Shown in pieces: positions 22,610 to 31,848 of a DNA stretch of 64,000 nucleotides. Both the position numbers and the translations under genes were made by a program. Below the pieces are notes generated by a model that did not search any database, was not told where the DNA came from, and saw only the letters and a list, made by a program, of their open reading frames with translations. How positions within the stretch are numbered: the stretch's first letter is position 1; the number at the start of each line of letters is the position of its first letter. The stretch is from Chryseobacterium indologenes (GTDB lineage: Bacteria > Bacteroidota > Bacteroidia > Flavobacteriales > Weeksellaceae), in NCBI RefSeq assembly GCF_018362995.1, contig NZ_CP074372.1, positions 4,154,001 to 4,218,000 on the forward strand. The letters run 5' to 3'.

Positions 22610-25600
22610 TTAAAACTTCATTCCTATCCCTGCAGAAAGTCTTCCACCATCTGAGCCATAGAAATAATTCAGCCTTGCAGACATCATTTCTACAATACTT
22701 AACCAAACACCCGCTCCGGCAGATTGATGCCATTTTCTGGAATTTTCATTGTCATTCCATACACGGCCGATATCATACCCGATAAGAATTCCCATATTGG
22801 CCGGGATAATATTGTTTCTTATTCTCCCGAAATCCCATCGTATTTCAGAATTATTGGTAAAATAAGATCTTCCTGAGAATCGTTCGTTTCTGAAAGCTCT
22901 CATTCCGTTGTTACCTCCAATAGTCGCTGCCTGATAGAATTCAAAATTATTGTTATTCATCCACATGACATTGCTGGCATTGGCAAAAACAAATTTTCCT
23001 TTTTTATCAATTCTGTGATCAATGGCAAGCTTTCCTTTTAAAGTCAGGAAGTTTTTATTAAAGTCAGAAAGGGTTGCTTTCCAATCGGCATTAAGCATAA
23101 ATTCCAGTCCAAGAGTAGGGAAGGCTGTATTATCGGCATTTTTATAACCAAATGTATAATTGGCTCCTACAAACTGCTGGCTGTTAAATACACCTGGTCT
23201 TACATCCGGTGACTGATTAATGAAGCGGTCAGCTTTTCTCTGTACCTTATTATCTTCAAAAGTCAATTGAAACTGATGACTCAGATTCATCCAACTCTTC
23301 TGAGAAATGGAAGGAGCAAAGTTGAACTTTGAAATTCTGGCTCTGTTATATTCTCTTTCTGTATCTTCCTTATCATACTCACTTTCATTAGACAGACCAA
23401 AGAAGTTTTGGGAAAACCTTGGAGTTGTATAAAATGCATCCAGATTGATATCCCAACCTGAGATTGCCTTTTTAAATACTCCTTTATAGGTAAGACTGAA
23501 TCCTGCAGTGGCAGTATAAAAATTAGCTTTTAAGCTGTGTCTTTGAGTATAAGGATCACGGATAAAATTATTAACCGTATAATTAGCCAGAACGCCTACA
23601 ATGACACCATCATCCGGGTTATAATCCAGATTTGGATATCCGGCAACGGAATTGTATTTCGGGTGCTTATAATTATAGCTGTTGATGTCATAATCATCAG
23701 TGATGTTTTTGGTTGCATTGCTGGCGTTATAAGTATTCTTTTGAGATTTAAAATCATAAATCTTCACTTTTCTTCCATCAGCAACATTATAAGTATCATG
23801 ATTATATCCGCCAATCAGTCTGATATTCATTTTAGGATTTCCGGTTCCTGTCACTTCATAGATGTCATCGTCTTCAAGTCCGTAGATCCATAGTTCTTTT
23901 GTTTTTGAATCATTGTATGTTTTTTCAAAAACCAGTTCATTCTGATCTTTATTCTTGCCCAGTTTATATTGCTGCACAAGTACTGAATGCCCGTTTTTGG
24001 TAATGACAAACTTATCAGGATTCACAGTTCCTGCCAGGGGTACTTTTTTCTGTAATACATCATAGTACTGAGCGGCATAGCTTTGAAGTTTTGTTTTTCT
24101 TACTTTCAGCTTTCTCTGAATTTCAGCAATGGTTTCGTCCTGTACCTCTTTAGGAAGATTATGGAAAGCATCATCAATATCCGCATCCGTAAGATGTTCC
24201 TGAATATATTTTGCCTGCGCCTCCCATTCTGTCTGATCAGCCCCTTTTAAAAAAACAAGATCCATCGGGTAAGGTTCCATAGCAAGCCATTTGACACTGC
24301 TTATATCTTCTGTAAAGGTTTTCATATGGCGGATTGCCGGAACATTCATAATAAGTTTAAATGCAGCACCGTCATATTTACTGAATGCCTGATCTCTGTC
24401 TTTGGGAATAGGTTTATATACTATTTTGTCACCCATTTCATATTCTGCCCATTTCCACTGATCCGAGTGTCTGTCCCAGTCACCGATAAGCATATCAAAT
24501 AACCTTGCTCTGATGTAAGATTCTCTGTCAACAGAATATTTATTGCTTTTGCTGAGGTTCTTTAATACATCATCTGTAGAAACAATGTCTTTTGCATTAC
24601 CCAGATACGCCAGTGTTTTAGGATCAGAAGAAAAACGTTCTTCAATCATATACATTTCATCTCCGTAATTCTCGTTATATCGCCCCAAAGCTTGTTGTTT
24701 AGGAATATAATACAGTTTTGGATTACTGTGCAAAATATTCAGTTTTTCTGACATATTTCCGATCGTAAACGGAGTAAACGGATGATTGGTAGTATAAAAA
24801 TCCAACAAGAATTTTTCGGGGAAAGTATCCGTGAGCTCTTCACCCAATGTACTTTTTGTGAAAGCCATATTGTTAAGAAAACGGATGGCACTTTTTTTCA
24901 CTCCACGCATCACAAATTCCTGTCCGTCTGCTGATTTCAGTCGTAAGCTGTTGGACTGGTTTCCTCCACCTTCTCTGAAAGGGGTGTATCCGCCGTTTAA
25001 TTCTGAAAGATTAGCCGTTGGAGCTTCAATTGGAATCCCGTAATAGTTTCTGTAGTGATCTCCCCAAAGCCAGCGGTAAAATTTTCCTTTTTGAGTAAGC
25101 TGTACCGGGTAGATGGTTGAGGAAAATGTCTGCGGAAAAGAATTCGGAAAGTTATTAACAAATACATCAGGCTTGGAAATTACTGAAATATGAGTCAGTT
25201 TTTGAAGCTTTGCATCTTTTGTAGAAAAATATTCAACGTCTGTACTTTCGTCTTTTCTGAAATTTAAAACCGCAAAACCGCTGCCTCCGTAAGAAAAATC
25301 AGTTTTTTCTATAATGGTAGACGGATCTGTTTTAGAACCGGCACCACTGATGATTTGTCTCAGGTTTTCATCCTCATGATATTGAAGATTATGATCATGT
25401 CCGGAAACGAAAATAATATTTTCCTTATCCTGAACGATACTTTTCAGTCTGTTGGCCAGATCCGCGTAATGCTGATTATTGATATCTTCAGGACTGGCTC
25501 CTGAGGAACTTCTTAAAATATTGATTAAGCTTGCAACACCGGGAACAGGAATCTTACTTTTTAAAGGAAAAAGATGTGATTTTGCAGAATTAAAGCCTGC

Positions 25601-26326
25601 ATGGGTTCCGCTGCTGATAATGGGATGGTGTAACGCAACAATGATTTTTTTACCCTGATTTTTGATAATGAGATCTTTAAATTCATCAAAAAAATTCTCG
25701 CGGGTTTTGATATTACAGTTTTTATTGATTCCCGGGTAGTTGTCCCAGTTTGCAATAACCCATTCCGTATCAATAGCAATAAGCTTAATATCTTTAGAGA
25801 CGTTGATATCATCAATAGGGCATCCGTTTTTAGGTAGAAAAGCTTTTTTGTCGTCAAGGTATTTTTTTACCAGCTCTTCCTGGGTGTTTAATCCTTCCAG
25901 GCCGTTATACCAGTCGTGATTCCCGGGAATTACCAATGTTTTACCCTTGAAATTTTTGGTAATGGCAAGTTGATTTTCCAGCTTTTCTTTAGCTGAGGCA
26001 TACTCTTTATCTGTTTCTTTGGGCATACCGTTGGGATAGATATTATCTCCCAAAAAGATCAGCATAGAGTTGCTGTCTGCAGAATCCAGTTTGCTTTTCA
26101 GTAAACTAAGTGTTTTTTGTGCCTGAGGTTCATCTGCATTTCCTGCATCTCCAATCAGAAAAAGTTTAAAATCATTTTCAGATTTTATATCAGAATCTTT
26201 TACTTCAAATAAGTTTTTGCCCTTTTGTACGTTATATGTAGCACAGGAATAAAGTGCTCCTGCGGACATTACTGTTCGAAGAACAATAGAAGTATTTTTT
26301 AGATGAGTTTTAAAGGATAAATTCAT
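22610..26326 (-). CDS. metallophosphoesterase / kinase-like / outer-membrane beta-barrel fusion protein
   Basis: A 1238-residue envelope protein in three parts. An N-terminal lipobox-like segment (ALYSC, C28) leads into a calcineurin-like phosphoesterase (about residues 50-350) with GDAGN (59-63), GDNIYPNG (93-100), GNHDWYNG (135-142), HHP and GHDHN. A middle region (about 440-760) has ARLFDMLIGDWDRHSDQW (D616, D618, H620) and KDRDQAF (643-648), an order like the catalytic and metal-binding Asp motifs of HipA/FAM20/CotH kinases. The last 350 residues are a D15/BamA-like barrel ending in a C-terminal Phe. The kinase-like reading is my inference. Homologues are annotated simply as metallophosphoesterases. 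Confidence 0.85.
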   Translation of the reverse strand: MNLSFKTHLKNTSIVLRTVMSAGALYSCATYNVQKGKNLFEVKDSDIKSENDFKLFLIGDAGNADEPQAQKTLSLLKSKLDSADSNSMLIFLGDNIYPNGMPKETDKEYASAKEKLENQLAITKNFKGKTLVIPGNHDWYNGLEGLNTQEELVKKYLDDKKAFLPKNGCPIDDINVSKDIKLIAIDTEWVIANWDNYPGINKNCNIKTRENFFDEFKDLIIKNQGKKIIVALHHPIISSGTHAGFNSAKSHLFPLKSKIPVPGVASLINILRSSSGASPEDINNQHYADLANRLKSIVQDKENIIFVSGHDHNLQYHEDENLRQIISGAGSKTDPSTIIEKTDFSYGGSGFAVLNFRKDESTDVEYFSTKDAKLQKLTHISVISKPDVFVNNFPNSFPQTFSSTIYPVQLTQKGKFYRWLWGDHYRNYYGIPIEAPTANLSELNGGYTPFREGGGNQSNSLRLKSADGQEFVMRGVKKSAIRFLNNMAFTKSTLGEELTDTFPEKFLLDFYTTNHPFTPFTIGNMSEKLNILHSNPKLYYIPKQQALGRYNENYGDEMYMIEERFSSDPKTLAYLGNAKDIVSTDDVLKNLSKSNKYSVDRESYIRARLFDMLIGDWDRHSDQWKWAEYEMGDKIVYKPIPKDRDQAFSKYDGAAFKLIMNVPAIRHMKTFTEDISSVKWLAMEPYPMDLVFLKGADQTEWEAQAKYIQEHLTDADIDDAFHNLPKEVQDETIAEIQRKLKVRKTKLQSYAAQYYDVLQKKVPLAGTVNPDKFVITKNGHSVLVQQYKLGKNKDQNELVFEKTYNDSKTKELWIYGLEDDDIYEVTGTGNPKMNIRLIGGYNHDTYNVADGRKVKIYDFKSQKNTYNASNATKNITDDYDINSYNYKHPKYNSVAGYPNLDYNPDDGVIVGVLANYTVNNFIRDPYTQRHSLKANFYTATAGFSLTYKGVFKKAISGWDINLDAFYTTPRFSQNFFGLSNESEYDKEDTEREYNRARISKFNFAPSISQKSWMNLSHQFQLTFEDNKVQRKADRFINQSPDVRPGVFNSQQFVGANYTFGYKNADNTAFPTLGLEFMLNADWKATLSDFNKNFLTLKGKLAIDHRIDKKGKFVFANASNVMWMNNNNFEFYQAATIGGNNGMRAFRNERFSGRSYFTNNSEIRWDFGRIRNNIIPANMGILIGYDIGRVWNDNENSRKWHQSAGAGVWLSIVEMMSARLNYFYGSDGGRLSAGIGMKF

Positions 26327-26352
26327 AAATTTACATTAACAAAATTTCAGGA

Positions 26353-27537
26353 ATGAGCATTCTACAAAAAGCTAAAAATTATGTTGAAATCTTATTCAAA
26401 GATAAGTTATCTTCGGTATATTTTTATCATAATTTTATCCATACTGCCTATACGGTCAATAAGGCTGAGGAAATCATGAAAAACACCCCTGTTTCTGAAG
26501 AGGATCAGGAGAAAGTACTCGTAGCATTATGGTTTCATGATACGGGGTATATAGAATGTGCGCTGAACCATGAAGAGCGGAGTGTGGAGGTGATGAAAGC
26601 CTTTTTACAGCAGGAAAATTATCCGGAAAATTATATCGCAGATGTTGAAAAACTGATTCTGGCGACGAAAATACATTATGAACCTCAGAATTTGCTTGAA
26701 AAAATTATGAAAGATGCAGATTTCAGCCATTTTGCAGGTCATGATTATAATGATATTTCCGATGCTTTGAGAAAAGAATGGGAGCTGACCAACGTAAGAT
26801 GTTTTTCTAATGAAGAGTGGAATGCCGGAAACCTGGATATGCTGAAAAATAAGCATACTTTTTATACAGACTATGCTAAAGAAAACTGGGAGCCTCTGAA
26901 AAAGAAGAACATTAAAAAGATCGAAAAGAAGCTGGAAAAAGAAGAAGAGAAAAAAGATAACAAAGAGAATAAAAAGGAAAGCTCAGAGGGCAAAAAAGAA
27001 AAGGAAAAGTCAGACAGAAGTGTAGATACTTTATTCAGAGTTACCCTTAACAATCATACGAGACTTAGCGATATTGCAGATAGTAAAGCCAATATCCTTT
27101 TATCAGTAAACGCGATCATTATTTCGGTTTGTCTTTCTGTACTGGTTCCGAAGCTGGATGCTCCTAAGAATTCACATTTAATTCTTCCGAGTTTCATTTT
27201 GCTGTTATCCAGTGTATTTACAATCATATTTGCTATCTTATCTACGAAACCGAATGTGACCAAAACTACGTTTACTCCTCAGGATATTGCCAACAGAAAA
27301 GTAAATCTTTTGTTCTTTGGAAACTTTCAGCAGATGTTGTTTGATGATTACAACAATGCAATGAAAGACCTTATCAAAGACAGAGACTATATCTACGATT
27401 CTATGGTAAAAGATCTGTATTATCTTGGTAAAGTTCTGGACAGGAAGTACAAGCTTTTATCCATTACCTATAAGATCTTTATGGCAGGGATTATTATTTC
27501 TGTTCTGTCTTTTGGAGCAGCATTTCTTAGTCTTTAA
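26353..27537 (+). CDS. HD-domain protein fused to a Pycsar effector-like (PycTM/DUF5706) membrane domain
   Basis: A 394-residue protein. The first ~180 residues form an HD phosphohydrolase: H26/H30 helix, WFHDTGY with the HD pair (H62, D63), NHEERS, and KDADFSHFAGHDY. A charged, Lys/Glu-rich linker (about 184-222) follows. The C-terminal part has LSDIADSKANILLSVNAIIIS, two adjacent transmembrane helices (about 245-268 and 275-297) and a third near the end (about 375-392), the pattern of the PycTM/DUF5706 Pycsar effector family. Pycsar effectors sense cCMP or cUMP and damage the membrane during phage infection. No pyrimidine cyclase gene is within the window. Family assignment is from memory. 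Confidence 0.8.
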   Translation: MSILQKAKNYVEILFKDKLSSVYFYHNFIHTAYTVNKAEEIMKNTPVSEEDQEKVLVALWFHDTGYIECALNHEERSVEVMKAFLQQENYPENYIADVEKLILATKIHYEPQNLLEKIMKDADFSHFAGHDYNDISDALRKEWELTNVRCFSNEEWNAGNLDMLKNKHTFYTDYAKENWEPLKKKNIKKIEKKLEKEEEKKDNKENKKESSEGKKEKEKSDRSVDTLFRVTLNNHTRLSDIADSKANILLSVNAIIISVCLSVLVPKLDAPKNSHLILPSFILLLSSVFTIIFAILSTKPNVTKTTFTPQDIANRKVNLLFFGNFQQMLFDDYNNAMKDLIKDRDYIYDSMVKDLYYLGKVLDRKYKLLSITYKIFMAGIIISVLSFGAAFLSL

Positions 27538-27572
27538 AAAATGACAGATAAGCTTTCTTAGGGAGAGCCAAA

Positions 27573-27621
27573 GCTATGATAAAACGCTCATGATATTTTT
27601 AGTGATCGGATTTATCATAGC
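27573..27621. repeat. 11-bp inverted repeat (stem-loop) after the HD/PycTM gene
   Basis: GCTATGATAAA (27573-27583) and TTTATCATAGC (27611-27621) are perfect complements with a 27-base spacer. There is no T-run, so it may be a 3'-end stabilising structure rather than a terminator. Confidence 0.55.
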
Positions 27622-27658
27622 GCCATTTGCTGTACCACGAATTTCTGTTTAAAACGGG

Positions 27659-27674
27659 ATTCTGCCGGCAGAAT
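27659..27674. repeat. 16-bp perfect palindrome
   Basis: ATTCTGCCGGCAGAAT is a perfect palindrome in the 177-base gap between the convergent HD/PycTM and GAF genes. Role unknown; it could be a protein-binding site or part of a 3'-end hairpin. Confidence 0.55.
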
Positions 27675-27714
27675 TGAAGAAGCGATACTTATTTTGTGGA
27701 TGAAGAATAATCTT

Positions 27715-30027
27715 CTATTCCTGCGGAAGTGTAAAAGAAACTCTCAGCGCCAGTAATCCTGTAATTCCCTGGAGATCCTCTACCTTTAAAAACTCTATAT
27801 CATGCTGTAAGACACCTTTTTTCTGCAGTTTGGAAATATAGTCCAGGTATTCTTTCTGATTTTCCATTCCGAAATAAACAATGGTGATCTTTCCGGGAGC
27901 AGTGATACGTTCCACAGAATCTTTCACATGGGCTTTATCCAGGCGCTTTTTGATGATTTCATAATAGGAATTGTAGGCGCCATCTACATCAAAACGCTTT
28001 TCATCCATTCTGAAACGGATGTCTATTTTTTCATTATATACAAAGATCAGTGAAGCGATATCCAGCTGTACAGGAAGATATTTTTTGAATGACTGAAATT
28101 CAAGTTCCATTTTACAGATGGTTTTCAGTTGCCAGTATCTTAGTTTGTGAACAACTTTCGAGGTATAGTGCATCTCAGGAGCAATGGTAGAGCCAATATA
28201 CAGATTGTGTTCCACACCGTCAGACTTAAATCTTTCGTAATAATGTGGGAAAATTTCCTGTGCTTTTACCTGACTTTCATCCAGCATGTCTGCCAGTTTT
28301 CGGTTGACCAGCGTGATAGAATCATCAAGGTTTTTCCTGTGGTGATAAAACAAATCCGTAGTGGTAAAGATGTGTGAAAAATAATCTTTGATTTTTGCCT
28401 TTATTTCTCTGGAGGTTCTTACTTCCAGTTTTCCCTGTAAAAAAGGATGAATTTCTTCCCTTAATAATCTCTGAAAACGTTGTTCCGTATCCGCTTTGAT
28501 CTCATTGTTGATCTCATTTTCAAAAACATCCAGAGCCAGTACAAATTTTTCTGAATCGGAATTGGTGAGTGTCAAAATTTCATTCAGCCATTCAATCTGC
28601 TGATTAAGATCCTGCAGCATCAGATTAAAACGTTTTTCAGAAGAAGAACGGATATCTGAAACCCCAAACAACGGAGTAAGATTTTTGAATGCAATCTGCT
28701 TTAAAGTATATATTTTCCTTCCGAGCGATGCGGTAAAATATTTCTCAGCTTCATTTCTGAATTTCCATACCACACTATCGTGGATGGTAGTATATTCACG
28801 CTGAATAATGGCTTCTATCTGGTAGTTTTTCTCAAAGTAGAATCTGTTCAGAGAGAAAAGAACCATATCGGTAAAGAACTCAAGTTTTTTAAGTTTTAAA
28901 CCATTAAAACTTCCTGCAATAGGAGAGGTGAATTCCATGATCGCAAGGAGCTCGCCGTCTTTCATGATAGGAATTACCATGAAACTGTTGACATTGTTAT
29001 CCTTTAAAATACTGAAGGAAGGAAGCAGCTTGATATTTTCGTCCAGGTTGTTTACATTAGAAACAACAACAGGTTTTGAATTATGATTTAAATTATTAAA
29101 TGTACTCTTACGTGTCTCTTCATCAAATGCATTGATCCAGAAATCCAGGATATGATTGGTAAGAAGACTTTCATAAATCGGAAGTTTATCCAGTTTCTGT
29201 TCCTTTTTGTTGAAAGTCATCAGCCCGAAATTCAGTTCCGAAACATCAAAATAAGATTTAAAAATTTCCGTCAGATTTTCATTAGGATTCAAATCTTCGG
29301 GGTCAATTTCTATCATGCTTGATTTCAAATCAGAAAGTGCCACCTCAGAGGTACAGTCCACAAGTGAAATGATGGTAAAGCCTTTCAATATCCAGGACTG
29401 AGAAGGGAAATATTTTTTCCAAAGTTTAAAATCATCCAGATTTTCCAGCAGCATATCCAGCGTGTCATCGGAAGGAATTTTGGCATCCTCAGTAGGAATG
29501 ATTTCCGTAAAGTCTGAATTGACCGTAATCTTATAGTGCTTCATGATTCCCTGCTTGTTGGGAATGTCATAATAAAACGGAATCGTACTTTTAATATCTT
29601 TTTTGAAATAACTTTGAAGAATCAGACAGCAGCAGAACACATAAAACTCATTATCTGAAATATTTCTGAGTTCTATTTCAAAGTCTTTTCCTGCATCTTT
29701 CAGAATATCTTGAAACCTTTCGGTATAATTGAAGGTGATATTGGAAAGTGGAATACTGGCTGCTTTTATTTCATTTTTAGTAAGCCCTGTCGGAAAAAGA
29801 TCTGCAAGAAGCAATCTGATGAGGTCTTCATATTTTTCGAGAAGAGCCGTATCCTGAAAGCCTTCTCTGAGTTCTTTAAAATTTCTGGTACTCTCAATCA
29901 AAGACTCAGCATAGTTCACCCTGTATTCCAGTCTGTCGTTATATCGGATATGCTCCAGGACATCCAAATATTTTTTGAATGATATATAAACCTGAAAAGG
30001 AGAGTCTTTTTTATAGAGATTAGCCAA
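27715..30027 (-). CDS. large GAF domain protein of unknown function
   Basis: A 770-residue soluble protein. The central region (about residues 255-425) is GAF-like, with strands around KPVVVSNVNNL, NSFMVIPIMKDGELLAIMEFTSP and a following helix. N- and C-terminal thirds are mostly helical, with no kinase, cyclase or DNA-binding domain that I can recognise. Proteins of this kind occur widely in Flavobacteriia and are annotated only as GAF proteins. A role as a cytoplasmic sensor is an inference from the fold. It converges with the HD/PycTM gene. Confidence 0.75.
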   Translation of the reverse strand: MANLYKKDSPFQVYISFKKYLDVLEHIRYNDRLEYRVNYAESLIESTRNFKELREGFQDTALLEKYEDLIRLLLADLFPTGLTKNEIKAASIPLSNITFNYTERFQDILKDAGKDFEIELRNISDNEFYVFCCCLILQSYFKKDIKSTIPFYYDIPNKQGIMKHYKITVNSDFTEIIPTEDAKIPSDDTLDMLLENLDDFKLWKKYFPSQSWILKGFTIISLVDCTSEVALSDLKSSMIEIDPEDLNPNENLTEIFKSYFDVSELNFGLMTFNKKEQKLDKLPIYESLLTNHILDFWINAFDEETRKSTFNNLNHNSKPVVVSNVNNLDENIKLLPSFSILKDNNVNSFMVIPIMKDGELLAIMEFTSPIAGSFNGLKLKKLEFFTDMVLFSLNRFYFEKNYQIEAIIQREYTTIHDSVVWKFRNEAEKYFTASLGRKIYTLKQIAFKNLTPLFGVSDIRSSSEKRFNLMLQDLNQQIEWLNEILTLTNSDSEKFVLALDVFENEINNEIKADTEQRFQRLLREEIHPFLQGKLEVRTSREIKAKIKDYFSHIFTTTDLFYHHRKNLDDSITLVNRKLADMLDESQVKAQEIFPHYYERFKSDGVEHNLYIGSTIAPEMHYTSKVVHKLRYWQLKTICKMELEFQSFKKYLPVQLDIASLIFVYNEKIDIRFRMDEKRFDVDGAYNSYYEIIKKRLDKAHVKDSVERITAPGKITIVYFGMENQKEYLDYISKLQKKGVLQHDIEFLKVEDLQGITGLLALRVSFTLPQE

Positions 30028-30265
30028 AAGCTGAAATTTAAAGTAAAGTTATGAAAAAAGCAGAATACTGGAAGGGTGAAAATTTTATTTTATTGCATAT
30101 TATTTACTTGTGTTTTCGGAAATTTTGCAACGTATTTTATCATTCATTGCTCTTTTTTATAAAGACAGATTATTGGATTAGTGATTAATAAATTTTATTG
30201 TTTTTTTAGATACATCAGTTCTTTTTTTTCCGTCTGTTTTCATTTTAATATTCCAGTTATTGATA

Positions 30266-30297
30266 ATAAAAAAGCACAACTGAAAAGTTGTGCTTTT
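30266..30297 (-). terminator. terminator of the nuo operon
   Basis: A perfect 12-bp stem (AAAAGCACAACT, 30270-30281; AGTTGTGCTTTT, 30286-30297) with a four-base loop. The minus-strand transcript runs out in U-rich sequence. It lies 20 bases after the nuoN stop codon. The rest of the gap back to 30028 is AT-rich with no gene that I can support. Confidence 0.85.
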
Positions 30298-30317
30298 AAT
30301 ATTTTAAAATTCAGATT

Positions 30318-31697
30318 TTACAATCCGAACATTCTTGCAAATAAATCAGGGAAAATTCCAAGGATGATAATCAGAGCGATAACTACTACTGCAATGATAT
30401 TGTAAGTCAATGTTACTTTTTCTGATGATTTGAATGTAGATTCTTTAAAGAAGAACATTGCGATGATCAGTCTTAAATAGTAAGCGATTGATAGGGCAGA
30501 CCCTAATACTGCTACCAATACTAAGAAAGCTGCACCGTTCATAGCCTGGGAAAATAAAGCAAATTTCCCCATGAAACCAGCTGTTAGCGGAACCCCTGCC
30601 ATTGAAAGCATAGAGATTGCTGCTGCTGTTGCTAATAAAGGTTCAGTTTTCGCCAATCCTTTGAATGCTCCGAAAGAGGTTTCTCTCTTTAACTTCTCTA
30701 CCCAGATCAGACACATGAAAACTCCTACTGTAGATAAAGAATAAGCAAATAAATAAAAGGCAAGGTTATAAGTTGAAAGGCTTGTCATTCCGAAGAATAC
30801 CAATCCGATATATCCTGCGTGAGATACTGAAGAGTATGCCAGCATTCTTTTTGCATTTGTCTGAGCAAGACCCATAACGTTTGCCAAAAGTAAAGTAATG
30901 ATTAAGAATACACCTAGAACGTTGATCCATTCGTGAGTAACTCCGGTGAAACCAAGAGTCATCAATCTGAATAGCGCAAAGAATCCGGAGATCTTTACCA
31001 CACTCGCCATGAAAGCTGTAATCAGTGAAGGAGAACCTGCATATACATCAGGACTCCACATATGGAAAGGTGCTAAAGCTACTTTGAATGCCAATGCACA
31101 AAGAATCAGTAATACTCCTAAGATGAACATTACATTCCCTGAATTAGCTACTCCAAAATCATGAATCTTGTAAAGATCAAAACTTCCTGCACTTCCGTAG
31201 ATGAATGCAATCCCGAACAGTAAGAAACCTGTTGCAAAGGCACCCATCAGAAAATATTTAATAGAAGCTTCGTTGGATCTAAGATCAGTTTTATTAGCTC
31301 CAGCCATTACATATAATGGAATAGAAAGAATCTCAACTCCCAGGAACATCGTCACTAAGTTCTGATATCCGAAAAGGATGATTCCTCCACATAATGCAAA
31401 TAGCATCAATGCATATAATTCTGACTGGTGGCTTCTGTGGTTGCTGAATGCAAAACCTCCCAGGAAGAATAATAATAATGTTGTTACGATAGATATTTTA
31501 GTGAATAATGCAGTATTGCCACTGTACTCATACATATGCTTGTAATGATCGAAGAACGAACATTCCGGCATAAAACTTACGTACAATGCGATGATTAATC
31601 CCAAAATCCCAATGTATCTTGCGAATTTTCCTTGTTCAAAAACTCCTGAAAATAACGCAATAACTGCCGTTAGGAAAACAATAATTAAAACACTCAT
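30318..31697 (-). CDS. nuoN: NADH-quinone oxidoreductase subunit N
   Basis: A 459-residue inner-membrane antiporter-like subunit of complex I with about 14 transmembrane helices. The proton-translocating core motif is seen around YFLMGAFATGFLLFGIAFIYG and the conserved Lys region in FKVALAPFHMWSPDVYAGSP (about residues 205-224), followed by KRMLAYSSVSHAGYI. It is the last gene of the operon, 151 bases after nuoM, and is followed by the operon terminator. Confidence 0.95.
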   Translation of the reverse strand: MSVLIIVFLTAVIALFSGVFEQGKFARYIGILGLIIALYVSFMPECSFFDHYKHMYEYSGNTALFTKISIVTTLLLFFLGGFAFSNHRSHQSELYALMLFALCGGIILFGYQNLVTMFLGVEILSIPLYVMAGANKTDLRSNEASIKYFLMGAFATGFLLFGIAFIYGSAGSFDLYKIHDFGVANSGNVMFILGVLLILCALAFKVALAPFHMWSPDVYAGSPSLITAFMASVVKISGFFALFRLMTLGFTGVTHEWINVLGVFLIITLLLANVMGLAQTNAKRMLAYSSVSHAGYIGLVFFGMTSLSTYNLAFYLFAYSLSTVGVFMCLIWVEKLKRETSFGAFKGLAKTEPLLATAAAISMLSMAGVPLTAGFMGKFALFSQAMNGAAFLVLVAVLGSALSIAYYLRLIIAMFFFKESTFKSSEKVTLTYNIIAVVVIALIIILGIFPDLFARMFGL

Positions 31698-31848
31698 AAT
31701 ATAGATTTGAGATGCGAGATTTGAAGTTTAAAGTTCAAGATTCAAGGTTTAGAGTTCAAGGTTCAAAAGTTCCTGTCTCTTATCTCTTCGTCTTTATCTT
31801 TATTCTCTCTAATCTCTTAATTTTTTAATTTTTAAATCTTTTAATTTT
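31698..31848. repeat. word-repeat spacer between nuoM and nuoN
   Basis: This 151-base spacer is built from short near-repeats: AGTTCAAGATTCAAGG and AGTTCAAGGTTCAAAAG (31732-31769), then runs of TCTCT and TTTTTAAT words. I see no reading frame, promoter or RNA gene in it. Confidence 0.55.

Noticed and set aside
26353..30027. HD/PycTM and GAF genes as a complete cyclic-nucleotide defence island
   Set aside because: No cyclase, no mobile element and convergent orientation. The flanks look like ordinary chromosome, so only the single fusion protein is reported.
30181..30405. Plus-strand reading frame at the 3' end of the nuo operon
   Set aside because: It runs antisense through the operon terminator and into nuoN, and its codon pattern shows no sign of coding.
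31732..31769. Short direct repeats considered as a CRISPR or tandem repeat array
   Set aside because: Units are imperfect, without spacers of regular length, and no cas genes are present.
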